A stretch of 17,075 bases of DNA, taken from NCBI GenBank assembly GCA_040266255.1, contig JBDQEV010000021.1:1-17075 (forward strand), read 5' to 3'. Shown piece by piece: positions 6,491 through 13,834 of the stretch; positions within the stretch are counted from its first letter, which is position 1; the number at the start of each line of letters is the position of its first letter. A model generated the notes under the pieces. The model was not told where the DNA came from. It saw only the letters and a program-made list of their open reading frames with translations, and did no database searches. The translations under genes were made by a program, and so were the position numbers. This DNA is from Comchoanobacter sp040266255 (GTDB lineage: Bacteria > Pseudomonadota > Gammaproteobacteria > Comchoanobacterales > Comchoanobacteraceae).

Positions 6491-8560
6491 CTACGAAGAT
6501 TCTACCACCTGTCTTTGCCCATTGTGCTCTGGCGGTGTCACCACCCCGTTTTGTTCCATTTCTTCAACCAAGTTCGCAGCTCTGTTGTAACCAATTCTAA
6601 ACTTTCTCTGTACTCCTGAAATTGAAGCTCTCTTTGTTTCTCTGACAAATGAAACTGCTTCTTGATATAAGTCATCAGTACTGCCTTGATCTGATTCTCC
6701 ACCCGCCTCTTGCTGTTGAGTTACTGCTGCAATATACTCTGGTTTACCAAGTTTTCTAATCTCTTTTACAACCTTATGCACTTCTTCATCACTAACATAT
6801 GCACCATGTACTCGAGTCGGAACACCAGAGCCAGAAGGAAGATAAAGCATATCACCATAACCTAAAAGTTGTTCCGCACCTTGCTGATCTAATACAGTTC
6901 TCGAGTCAATTCTTGTTGAAACCTGGAATGAAATACGACCAGGGATATTTGCCTTAATTAAACCCGTAATGACATCAACAGAGGGTCTTTGTGTTGCAAG
7001 CACAATATGAATACCAGCTGCACGCGCTTTTTGTGCAAGACGTGCAATCAGTTGCTCTACTTTTTTCCCAACTACCATGATCATGTCTGCAAACTCATCA
7101 GCAATCACAACAATGTATGGCAAAGCTTCTAGATGCTCATGCCCCTCAGGCATTGATCCTTCTATTGCCTCATCTAACAAACTTTTTGACTTGCTTTGTT
7201 TTTCAACCTTCTCATTATAACCAGCTATATTTCTTACACCTAGTTTTGCCATCAGCTGATATCGTCTTTCCATTTCAGCCACACACCATCTAAGCGCACC
7301 TGCTGCATCCTCCATATCTGTAACAACTGGTGATAAAAGATGAGGGATATCTGAATATGCAGACAACTCTAGCATCTTGGGATCAATTAAGATCAAACGC
7401 AATTCCTCTGGTGAAGACTTATATAACAAACTTAACAACAATGCATTTAAGAATACTGATTTACCTGAGCCCGTTGTACCTGCTACCAATAAATGTGGCA
7501 TTTTAACAATATCCGCGCATACTGGTTCACCACCAATCCCCTTGCCAAGAGCAATTGTCAGTGGGGACTTAGCACTTTTAAATGTTTTTGTAGCGATTAA
7601 CTCTTTCAAAGAAACGGTTTGACGGTGCTTATTAGGAAACTCCAAGCCAATTACCGACTTACCTGGAATCACATCTACAACCCTTACACTAGGTACTGAC
7701 AGAGATCTTGCAATATCTTTTGAAAGTGTAATGATACGACTCACTTTTGTGCCTGCCGCTAGTGCAATTTCATAGCGTATAATAACAGGTCCTTCTAATA
7801 CGTTTACCACTTGAGCTTTAATTCCAAAATCTGATAACTGCTGCTCAATATCTCTAGAAAAAATCTCATGTTCTTTTGGGTCTGACTTTTTATGATCAGG
7901 CTGTAACTCACTCAGTAAATCTTGACTTAACTCAGCGACCTCTTTTTTCACAGGTGCTAGAATTGGCCGAGAATCAGGCCGAGAAGCTTGCTTAATAGGC
8001 GCTGGCTTATTAAAAACAACCGGCTCAACTACTTTTGTTGGCTGTTTTGATCTTGAGAACAACTTTGCCCACTGGATATGCAAACAAAGTGTCATCCCAA
8101 GCGTAAAGCAACCAAATAAAATCAATGTTGTACCAACAACATCTAAAAGAGAAGCCAGCTGCCATGATGACACATCACCCACAAAGCCACCTGCACCCAT
8201 CGGAAACTCATCCACCTGCGACAAATGCAAACTCATCAGAGCCAATACACTCCAACTTGAAAGAACTGAGCCTAATAAAGCATGTCTTTGCCAGCATTGA
8301 GATGGAAATAAAGATCGGTATGCTCCAAAAAATAAAACCCATGGTAGAAGATATGCGCCATAACCAAACAAAAAGATCGTTGAACTTGCCAAATGTGCAC
8401 CCAATAAACCCTCTAGGTTATGCAAATCATAACCACTCATGAACTGATAAAATGAAGGATCAGCTGGATGGAATGAATATATTGCAATGAACGAAAATAT
8501 ACCCAACAAAAAATTGACTACGAATAGCGCATCTTGTCTTGGTAACACTGAATCTGACAT
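6491..8560 (-). CDS. ftsK: DNA translocase FtsK, short SpoIIIE-sized form
   Basis: FtsK is a septal DNA pump that clears and aligns chromosome termini for XerCD recombination and links division to segregation. The 689-residue protein has N-terminal membrane helices (about 13-30, 58-80, 93-111, 136-161), a short linker (about 165-230), an alpha-beta motor with Walker A GTTGSGKS (361-368) and Walker B VVIADE (484-489), ATQRPSVDVITG (522-533), and a C-terminal winged-helix gamma domain (about 630-689, with RKFRIGYNRAANLVEEME). The long Pro/Gln-rich linker of E. coli FtsK (about 1,330 residues) is absent. The retained gamma domain implies directed loading on KOPS-like sites. AGAGG lies 6 bases before the ATG. 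The 60-base gap from trxB holds only a weak promoter-like pair (TTGCAC, 17 bases, TAAATT). Confidence 0.96.
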   Translation of the reverse strand: MSDSVLPRQDALFVVNFLLGIFSFIAIYSFHPADPSFYQFMSGYDLHNLEGLLGAHLASSTIFLFGYGAYLLPWVLFFGAYRSLFPSQCWQRHALLGSVLSSWSVLALMSLHLSQVDEFPMGAGGFVGDVSSWQLASLLDVVGTTLILFGCFTLGMTLCLHIQWAKLFSRSKQPTKVVEPVVFNKPAPIKQASRPDSRPILAPVKKEVAELSQDLLSELQPDHKKSDPKEHEIFSRDIEQQLSDFGIKAQVVNVLEGPVIIRYEIALAAGTKVSRIITLSKDIARSLSVPSVRVVDVIPGKSVIGLEFPNKHRQTVSLKELIATKTFKSAKSPLTIALGKGIGGEPVCADIVKMPHLLVAGTTGSGKSVFLNALLLSLLYKSSPEELRLILIDPKMLELSAYSDIPHLLSPVVTDMEDAAGALRWCVAEMERRYQLMAKLGVRNIAGYNEKVEKQSKSKSLLDEAIEGSMPEGHEHLEALPYIVVIADEFADMIMVVGKKVEQLIARLAQKARAAGIHIVLATQRPSVDVITGLIKANIPGRISFQVSTRIDSRTVLDQQGAEQLLGYGDMLYLPSGSGVPTRVHGAYVSDEEVHKVVKEIRKLGKPEYIAAVTQQQEAGGESDQGSTDDLYQEAVSFVRETKRASISGVQRKFRIGYNRAANLVEEMEQNGVVTPPEHNGQRQVVESS

Positions 8561-8620
8561 CTATTGCCTCTTACCTATTATTTTAATTTAATCGATCCTG
8601 GAACGCTGTGCAATATTTGA

Positions 8621-9571
8621 TTAATCTGCCTGCTCTGTTAAGAACCGATCAGCATCTAATGCCGCCATACAACCACTGCCAGCAGAAGTAATGGCTTGGC
8701 GATAAACAGAATCCATCACATCTCCAGCGGCAAATACTCCTTTAACACTGGTTGCAGTTTGATTGCCATGCCCAGTACTACAAATCTTCAAATATCCATC
8801 TGTCATATCCAGCTGCCCTTTGAAGATTTCAGTATTAGGATTATGTCCAATCGCAATGAATACGCCATCTATTTCTAATAGCGTGTCTGCGGCCCCACTT
8901 GTGCTCTTAAGACGTATACCCGTTACAGTCGATCCATCACCAACAATTTCATCGACAGTCCTATTCCATGCAAATGACATCTTACCCTTTTTCTCTAAAT
9001 CAAAAAGTCTAGACTGAAGGGTGTTGTCAGCTCTTAGCTCATCTCTACGATGGATTAGCGTTACTTTTGAGGCAATCTTACTCAAATAAATTGCTTCTTC
9101 TGCAGCGGTATTTCCACCACCGACAACGACAACTGATTTATCTTTAAAGAAAAATCCATCACAAGTTGCACAAGCTGAGACACCTTTCCCGCTATATGCT
9201 TTTTCAGACTCTAAACCTAACCAGCGCGCTGAAGCACCTGTACAGATAATCACTGTTTTTGTTTGATAAGTCGTACCAGACTCACCATGTAACTCTAAGG
9301 GGCTTTTAGAAAAATCAACTGACTGAATATGATCATTAACAATTTTTGTACCAAGCAACTTTGCATGCTCATGCATTCGATTCATTAACTCAGGTCCCTG
9401 CAGACCACTAGCATCGCCCGGCCAGTTTTCTACATCTGTAGTCGTCATTAACTGACCACCCTCTTCAGCTCCAGTAATTACGACCGGATCAAGCCCGGCT
9501 CTCGCTGCGTATACTGCTGCAGTTAAACCAGCCGGGCCTGAACCTAAAATAATAACCTGATGCACTGACAC
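8621..9571 (-). CDS. trxB: Thioredoxin reductase
   Basis: TrxB is a cytoplasmic FAD enzyme that reduces thioredoxin with NADPH. The 316-residue protein has the FAD loop GSGPAGLTAA (10-19), the redox centre CATCD (C134, C137), the NADPH loop GGGNTA (151-156), HRRDELRA (174-181) with the arginines that select NADPH, and the late FAD motif FAAGDV (280-285). The start is GTG at 9571; a second GTG lies two codons on, and no ATG gives the full FAD loop. The ribosome binding site is only AGAGAT about 10 bases upstream. A promoter and an inverted repeat lie just before the gene. trxB-ftsK-serS order is common in gammaproteobacteria. Confidence 0.97.
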   Translation of the reverse strand: MSVHQVIILGSGPAGLTAAVYAARAGLDPVVITGAEEGGQLMTTTDVENWPGDASGLQGPELMNRMHEHAKLLGTKIVNDHIQSVDFSKSPLELHGESGTTYQTKTVIICTGASARWLGLESEKAYSGKGVSACATCDGFFFKDKSVVVVGGGNTAAEEAIYLSKIASKVTLIHRRDELRADNTLQSRLFDLEKKGKMSFAWNRTVDEIVGDGSTVTGIRLKSTSGAADTLLEIDGVFIAIGHNPNTEIFKGQLDMTDGYLKICSTGHGNQTATSVKGVFAAGDVMDSVYRQAITSAGSGCMAALDADRFLTEQAD

Positions 9572-9576
9572 TTTTA

Positions 9577-9601
9577 AATCTCTATTGAACTTAAAGAGAT
9601 T
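9577..9601. promoter_or_regulatory. Inverted repeat over the trxB -10/start region (possible operator)
   Basis: AATCTCT (9577-9583) and AGAGATT (9595-9601) are perfect 7-base inverted arms around 11 bases. One arm overlaps the predicted trxB -10 box and the other holds the only Shine-Dalgarno-like AGAGAT before the GTG. It could be a protein operator or, in a longer read-through transcript, a hairpin hiding the ribosome binding site. Confidence 0.4.
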
Positions 9602-9626
9602 GTAACATCAAAAATCTAGACATCAA
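9599..9626 (-). promoter_or_regulatory. Predicted sigma70 promoter of trxB
   Basis: TTGATG (9626-9621) is followed after 16 bases by TACAAT (9604-9599), preceded by an extended -10 TG (TGTTACAAT). The predicted start falls near 9592, giving a leader of about 20 bases. Confidence 0.5.
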
Positions 9627-9632
9627 GGCTGA

Positions 9633-10433
9633 TTAAAACTTAAATAGTCTAACTAGAAATTCAATAAACTCTGCAAACCATCCTTTTTCAATAGGCTGCT
9701 CTTCATAGACCATATCCTCTTCATCATCAAAGTCGTATATAAATGCATCTTCTTCATACTGTTCGACACTGATCGCAACCGGCTCTTGTACGATGATCTC
9801 TTCTATTGTTTCAGTTAGATCAAATGGCCATAATACAAACTGTAACCCAACATGATATGAAGGATAATATGTGAGGTTGTACTCACCAACATCACTTCCA
9901 ACTGCCTTATACTTTACCTTTGTATGACTTGCTATAGGTAGCGAAAACTCAGCAATTGCCCTAAGAGCAGGCGCAAGCTGAAATGATATATTAGTATATA
10001 AGTTAGCACCTGGATCGACAATTTCTGCTGCAGAAGAAAAACCAAGAAAAGCATCAATGCCTGACTTAATTTTTAAATTTTGATTACCCAAGGGCGCTTC
10101 CACTTCAACCTTTACACCCGTCTTCAGATATTCCTGCAGTACTCTACCACTGACATAAGCACTAATTTCACTATGCTGACCTAGGTCAAACATTGACTTT
10201 ACTTCAATCTCTACAAACTCTGCACTATCCAAACCCAGGGTTTCACGCAGCAAATTATACCCTACATGGAAATCATATAAATCAGCTGCATGTAAAAAAC
10301 CATGATTAGACTGCAACTCAGCAATCCGTGTTTGCATACCAAGAGTTGTTGAGACTTCAAAGTCAAAGTCTGCAGAAACAACTGTTGATGCTAAAGCGAT
10401 ACCCATACATCCTATATTAAATCTTATTGCCAT
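9633..10433 (-). CDS. Exported protein of unknown function with acidic tail and hydrophobic C-terminal helix
   Basis: I do not recognise a family. The 266-residue product starts with a short signal peptide (1-21, cleavage predicted after VSA, mature end DFDFE). Cys9 is not in a lipobox, so a soluble or outer-membrane fate is likelier than a lipoprotein. Residues about 22-205 are rich in alternating beta-like stretches (for example KVEVEAPL, TKVKYKAVG, YHVGLQFVLW), compatible with a small beta-barrel or periplasmic beta protein. Residues about 207-249 are strongly acidic (IYDFDDEEDMVYEE). The last 16 residues are aromatic and hydrophobic (WFAEFIEFLVRLFKF), like a membrane-binding helix. It has its own promoter and an AAAGGA ribosome binding site 8 bases before the ATG. 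It is not LolA, which sits near ftsK in many relatives. Confidence 0.8.
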   Translation of the reverse strand: MAIRFNIGCMGIALASTVVSADFDFEVSTTLGMQTRIAELQSNHGFLHAADLYDFHVGYNLLRETLGLDSAEFVEIEVKSMFDLGQHSEISAYVSGRVLQEYLKTGVKVEVEAPLGNQNLKIKSGIDAFLGFSSAAEIVDPGANLYTNISFQLAPALRAIAEFSLPIASHTKVKYKAVGSDVGEYNLTYYPSYHVGLQFVLWPFDLTETIEEIIVQEPVAISVEQYEEDAFIYDFDDEEDMVYEEQPIEKGWFAEFIEFLVRLFKF

Positions 10434-10462
10434 CTCTATTTCCTTTAGTTGATCTTAGGGCA

Positions 10463-10491
10463 ATCATACTGTAAGTTGATTATTAACTCAA
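10463..10491 (-). promoter_or_regulatory. Predicted sigma70 promoter of the exported-protein gene, with dyad
   Basis: TTGAGT (10491-10486) is separated by 17 bases from TATGAT (10468-10463), five of six on the -10. An inverted repeat GTTGA-8 bases-TCAAC (10475-10492) overlaps the -35 and could be an operator. Confidence 0.55.
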
Positions 10492-10502
10492 CATCTTTAG
10501 CA

Positions 10503-11390
10503 TTAGAGCTGATTCAAAAAAACTGACAAAAGGTGATACTTAGAAATATCCTCATACTTTACAATAAGATCTATCACCTTCAGTCCTTCAACCGTTTCGC
10601 CCTGCATTTGGCTTTTTAAAACCTCTTCCTTACGAAACCCTTGAGCAATATAGCGACCGAAACGCCCATTTCTTCCATGTTCTGCGGTGACTAATAGGTC
10701 ACCCACACCCGATAAACAATCTACATTCGCATCTAGACCTTTATCTTCAAGCCACTTCTTCATTTCAAGCAACGCCATCGTTACCATAAACGATCTTTTA
10801 TTAGATGTAGCTGAGTTAGCGCCTATGATCATCGCATAAACATTCTTAAGCGCAGCCAACCAGCAAGCAGAACCAATACAATGCATTGGCCTCACATTTA
10901 AGTTTGCAACACTTAAGCATTGAGACAAGTACTCTAAATCACCAGCACCGCTGATCTCTACAAATGTATCTGAGCCATTCGCTAAATCTTTAGCAATACA
11001 TGGTCCCGTAATAGCGCAAACCGGCTGTTGTACCCTTTCTTGTATGTACTCTGCAATTGAGACAAGACAACCATCATGCTGAATAATCCCCTTAGTTAAA
11101 AGAACGACTGGCACTTCTGGCTTCAATCTTTGACAAAGATCGATTGCCCATTGAACACCCAGCGAGTTCACACCAACCACAATCAAATCTGGATGACTGT
11201 GCAACTCTTCTGAAAGTTTCAATCGATTTGGTAACTCAACTGAGAACCGAACATCCTTTTTAGCGACATTAATTTTTTGGCATAATTCCAGATCATACGG
11301 CGTAGGATAGACTAGAACATCATGTTGCAGCGCCTGAATATGCGCAAAGGCTGACGACATCACGCCAGCCCCTAAGCATTGTATTTGCAT
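10503..11390 (-). CDS. gpsA: Glycerol-3-phosphate dehydrogenase [NAD(P)+], short form
   Basis: GpsA reduces dihydroxyacetone phosphate to sn-glycerol 3-phosphate, the backbone for phospholipids. The 295-residue protein has a Rossmann GAGVMSSAFA loop (7-16), TKGI (99-102), the ITGPCIAKDLANG motif (127-139), catalytic Lys182 in ALKNVYAM, SGVGDLLVT (227-235), GRNGRFG (239-245) and VEG (267-269). The family is usually about 330-340 residues; the Rossmann half and the C-terminus are both trimmed, and the Trp in the nucleotide loop (GxWG) is missing. All motifs around the active site remain, so it is probably functional. Its Shine-Dalgarno is fused to the rpsA stop (TAGGAG), so it is co-transcribed with rpsA. 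Confidence 0.93.
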   Translation of the reverse strand: MQIQCLGAGVMSSAFAHIQALQHDVLVYPTPYDLELCQKINVAKKDVRFSVELPNRLKLSEELHSHPDLIVVGVNSLGVQWAIDLCQRLKPEVPVVLLTKGIIQHDGCLVSIAEYIQERVQQPVCAITGPCIAKDLANGSDTFVEISGAGDLEYLSQCLSVANLNVRPMHCIGSACWLAALKNVYAMIIGANSATSNKRSFMVTMALLEMKKWLEDKGLDANVDCLSGVGDLLVTAEHGRNGRFGRYIAQGFRKEEVLKSQMQGETVEGLKVIDLIVKYEDISKYHLLSVFLNQL

Positions 11391-11398
11391 CTGTTCTC

Positions 11399-13012
11399 CT
11401 AGAACTGATCTTTTAATAAATCACCTAGTGTAGATGATGGAGATGCTTTTGATGAAGCTGAACCTGACTTAATTCTGCTCAGCAGTACCATGTGATTCCT
11501 TCTTTCTTCAGAATCAACATATAGCACTAGATCTTCACCTTCTTCCAGACTCTCTTGCTCATCAAATTCTGATTTCTTTACACAACCTGAAAGGCCAGCA
11601 TCAAGAGCAACAACAACTTTTTTAGCATCAACTGAAAGAATCTTACCTTTCACCTCTGATCCTAACGGATGTGAACCAATAAACTGATCAAATGGATCGG
11701 TTTCAACCTGCTTTAATCCAAGTGAAATTCTTTCTCTTTCAGCATCAATGGATAGAATCACAGCCTCTACTTCCTGGCCCTTCTTATATTGTCTGAGCGC
11801 CTTTTCACCTGGCAGGACCCATGACAAATCTGTCAAATGAACCAAACCATCAATACTACCCTCTAAGCCAATGAATACACCAAAGTCAGTAATAGACCTG
11901 ATTGAGCCCTTTACAGTGGAACCCACTTCATGGTTTTGCTTGAACTCATCCCATGGATTCAACATACACTGCTTGATCCCTAGAGAAATTCTTCTTCTAG
12001 TCTCATCAATGTCAAGTACCATAACTTCAACTTCTTGGTCTACTTCAACAACTTTACTTGGGTGGATATTTTTGTTTGTCCAATCCATCTCTGACATATG
12101 AACCAAACCTTCTATACCATCTTCAATTTCAACAAAGCAACCATACTCTGTAATGTTGGTAACACGACCGAACAATCTTGACCCAACTGGGTTACGACCA
12201 AGCAGATCTTTCCATGGATCCCCTTGAAGCTGCTTCAAGCCAAGAGATACACGTTTCTTCTCACGATCAAATGATAAAACTTTTACCAATACTTCATCAT
12301 GCACTTTTAGCATTTCTGAAGGATGCTTAATTCTCTTCCAAGACATATCTAGAATATGTAGCAAACCATCTATGCCGCCAAGATCAATGAAAGCACCGTA
12401 ATCGGTTAGGTTCTTAACCACACCTTTTACTTCTTGCCCTTCAGATAGATTCTCAAGCAAGGCTTCACGCTCACCACTGGTCTCTTCTTCAATTACCGCA
12501 CGTCTAGAAACAACAACATTATTGCGACGACTATCCATTTTAACAACTTTAAATTCAAATTCCTGTTTTGCAGAAACCATATCTAAATCTTTGATTGGTC
12601 TTAAATCAACCTGTGAACCTGGCAAGAATGCTTTGATGCCTTGAATGTTGACAGTGAAACCACCTTTAACACGGTCAATAATTTGACCCACAACATTTTC
12701 CTCATTACGCAGCGCTTCTTCTAACCTGTTCCACACAGCCAATCGAATTGCTTTCTCTAGAGAAACACAAGTTTCACCAAAACCATTATCTATGGTTTCT
12801 AGGAACAGATCATATTCTTGATCAACAGCAACATCTTCTATGCTTGCTTGTACGAACTCGGAGTGAGGAACCAGTGCTTCAGATTTTAATCCGACATCAA
12901 GCACAACAAATTCACCAACACTGACAACTCTTCCTTTTACCAGTGAACCAGATTTAACGTTTAAGGATGGTATAGATTCTACCATCTGCTCAAAACTTTG
13001 AGATATAGACAT
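11399..13012 (-). CDS. rpsA: 30S ribosomal protein S1
   Basis: S1 brings mRNA to the 30S subunit, especially messages with weak Shine-Dalgarno sequences. The 537-residue protein has six S1 domains (about 20-87, 105-171, 192-260, 277-347, 364-434 and 451-513) and a TLGDLLKDQ tail, close to E. coli S1 (557). Domains 3-5 carry the clearest RNA-binding pattern (YGAFIDL, YGCFVEI, FGVFIGL). No Shine-Dalgarno lies at normal distance: the only GGG is about 14 bases before the ATG, followed by a U/A-rich run. E. coli rpsA also lacks a good Shine-Dalgarno and is autoregulated by S1 through a structured leader. cmk precedes it, as in most gammaproteobacteria. Confidence 0.97.
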   Translation of the reverse strand: MSISQSFEQMVESIPSLNVKSGSLVKGRVVSVGEFVVLDVGLKSEALVPHSEFVQASIEDVAVDQEYDLFLETIDNGFGETCVSLEKAIRLAVWNRLEEALRNEENVVGQIIDRVKGGFTVNIQGIKAFLPGSQVDLRPIKDLDMVSAKQEFEFKVVKMDSRRNNVVVSRRAVIEEETSGEREALLENLSEGQEVKGVVKNLTDYGAFIDLGGIDGLLHILDMSWKRIKHPSEMLKVHDEVLVKVLSFDREKKRVSLGLKQLQGDPWKDLLGRNPVGSRLFGRVTNITEYGCFVEIEDGIEGLVHMSEMDWTNKNIHPSKVVEVDQEVEVMVLDIDETRRRISLGIKQCMLNPWDEFKQNHEVGSTVKGSIRSITDFGVFIGLEGSIDGLVHLTDLSWVLPGEKALRQYKKGQEVEAVILSIDAERERISLGLKQVETDPFDQFIGSHPLGSEVKGKILSVDAKKVVVALDAGLSGCVKKSEFDEQESLEEGEDLVLYVDSEERRNHMVLLSRIKSGSASSKASPSSTLGDLLKDQF

Positions 13013-13080
13013 ATTTTTAAAAAGCCCTACATAGGCTTGGTTTAATTACAAAACAGTGTTTTTACAAACACCACCAAATT
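13013..13080 (-). promoter_or_regulatory. rpsA 5' leader with two hairpins (candidate S1 autoregulatory leader)
   Basis: Between the predicted transcription start near 13080 and the rpsA ATG lie two stem-loops on the minus-strand RNA. The first (13071-13056) is a perfect 6-bp stem GUGUUU/AAACAC with a GUAA loop, which fits the GNRA tetraloop class. The second (13038-13022) is AAGCC/GGCUU with a 7-base loop containing AUGUAG, followed by U5 and an A/U-rich stretch to the start codon. The layout recalls the S1 leader of enterobacteria, but the sequence is not the same and the function is inference. Confidence 0.45.
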
Positions 13081-13086
13081 TCACGG

Positions 13087-13115
13087 ATTTTAAACCAATT
13101 TAAAATAAAATTCAA
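13087..13115 (-). promoter_or_regulatory. Predicted sigma70 promoter of rpsA
   Basis: TTGAAT (13115-13110) and TAAAAT (13092-13087) are 17 bases apart in the A+T-rich gap after cmk. The -10 ends 74 bases before the ATG, far more than the 24-29 bases at the serS, trxB and exported-protein promoters. Confidence 0.5.
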
Positions 13116-13156
13116 ACAAATATTAGATTTATAGCTATTTTAATTAAAAAATAAAT

Positions 13157-13834
13157 TTATTTTGCCAGGTATGTTTGCACCAACTGCAAAATACGAGCTT
13201 TATTTACCTCAAGATCACCTCCGGATGTATCAAACTCTACCGCCCCATCAGGCTTTTGCAAAGGTGAGCAATCACGCGTTCTATCCCTAGCATCTCGCTG
13301 CTGCAGCTGCTCGGTTAAAGTGATAATATCTGGCTTATGTCCCGACTCCTTTAACTGCATATATCTTCTGCTAACCCTTAGCTCCAATGGCGCTGTGAAA
13401 TAAATTTTCAAATCAGCATCCGGAAAAATTACAGCTCCCATATCTCTGCCTTCAGCTATTAGACCTGGCGCCTTGCAGAATGATTGCTGAATAGGAACCA
13501 ATCCGGTTCTGACATCAACATCTGTCGCAACCTGAGATGCCAATACAGCAATTTCTGAATCCATAAGAGCATCTGAAACATTAAGACCTCCAATATAAAT
13601 CACAGCCTTACTACCTTCTATGCTGATGTGCAGCTTCTTTTTCAGAAGCTCTAATTGCATATCTAAACTTTGTCTTGGATGCTGCTTTTTAAGATAAGCA
13701 AGAGTCCGGTAAAGCGCCCCACTATTCAAAAAATTAAACCCCAACTCTTTTGCTAAGTGCAACGATAAAACAGTCTTACCCGTTGATGACTCTCCGTCTA
13801 TTGTAACAACTGGATGCAACCTTAATTTACTCAC
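13157..13834 (-). CDS. cmk: Cytidylate kinase
   Basis: Cmk phosphorylates CMP and dCMP, feeding CTP and dCTP pools. The 225-residue protein matches the usual length. It has the P-loop TIDGESSTGKTVLS (11-24), the NMP-binding LNSGALYR (36-43), IAEGRDMGAVIFPDADLK (126-143), the lid-region RDARDRTR (180-187) and EFDTSG (200-205). Two usual features differ: the P-loop GPSGSGKG is GESSTGKT, and ADGRDMG has Glu128 for Asp. The start is GTG at 13834, inside the end of gyrA with an 8-base overlap (GTGAGTAA) and no strong ribosome binding site, so translation is probably coupled to gyrA. serC/aroA-type genes that often separate gyrA from cmk are missing here. Confidence 0.94.
   Translation of the reverse strand: MSKLRLHPVVTIDGESSTGKTVLSLHLAKELGFNFLNSGALYRTLAYLKKQHPRQSLDMQLELLKKKLHISIEGSKAVIYIGGLNVSDALMDSEIAVLASQVATDVDVRTGLVPIQQSFCKAPGLIAEGRDMGAVIFPDADLKIYFTAPLELRVSRRYMQLKESGHKPDIITLTEQLQQRDARDRTRDCSPLQKPDGAVEFDTSGGDLEVNKARILQLVQTYLAK

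Noticed and set aside
10405..10418. Cys9 of the exported protein as a lipoprotein cysteine
   Set aside because: The preceding residues (FNIG) do not fit a lipobox, and a VSA signal peptidase I site follows.
13022..13038. AAGCC/GGCUU hairpin followed by U5 read as an intrinsic terminator
   Set aside because: It sits only a few bases before the rpsA start codon and the stem is just 5 bp; a leader element fits better.
13148..13163. 16-bp A/T-only perfect palindrome spanning the cmk stop
   Set aside because: A stem of only A-U pairs is unstable, and such palindromes are expected by chance in this A+T-rich gap.
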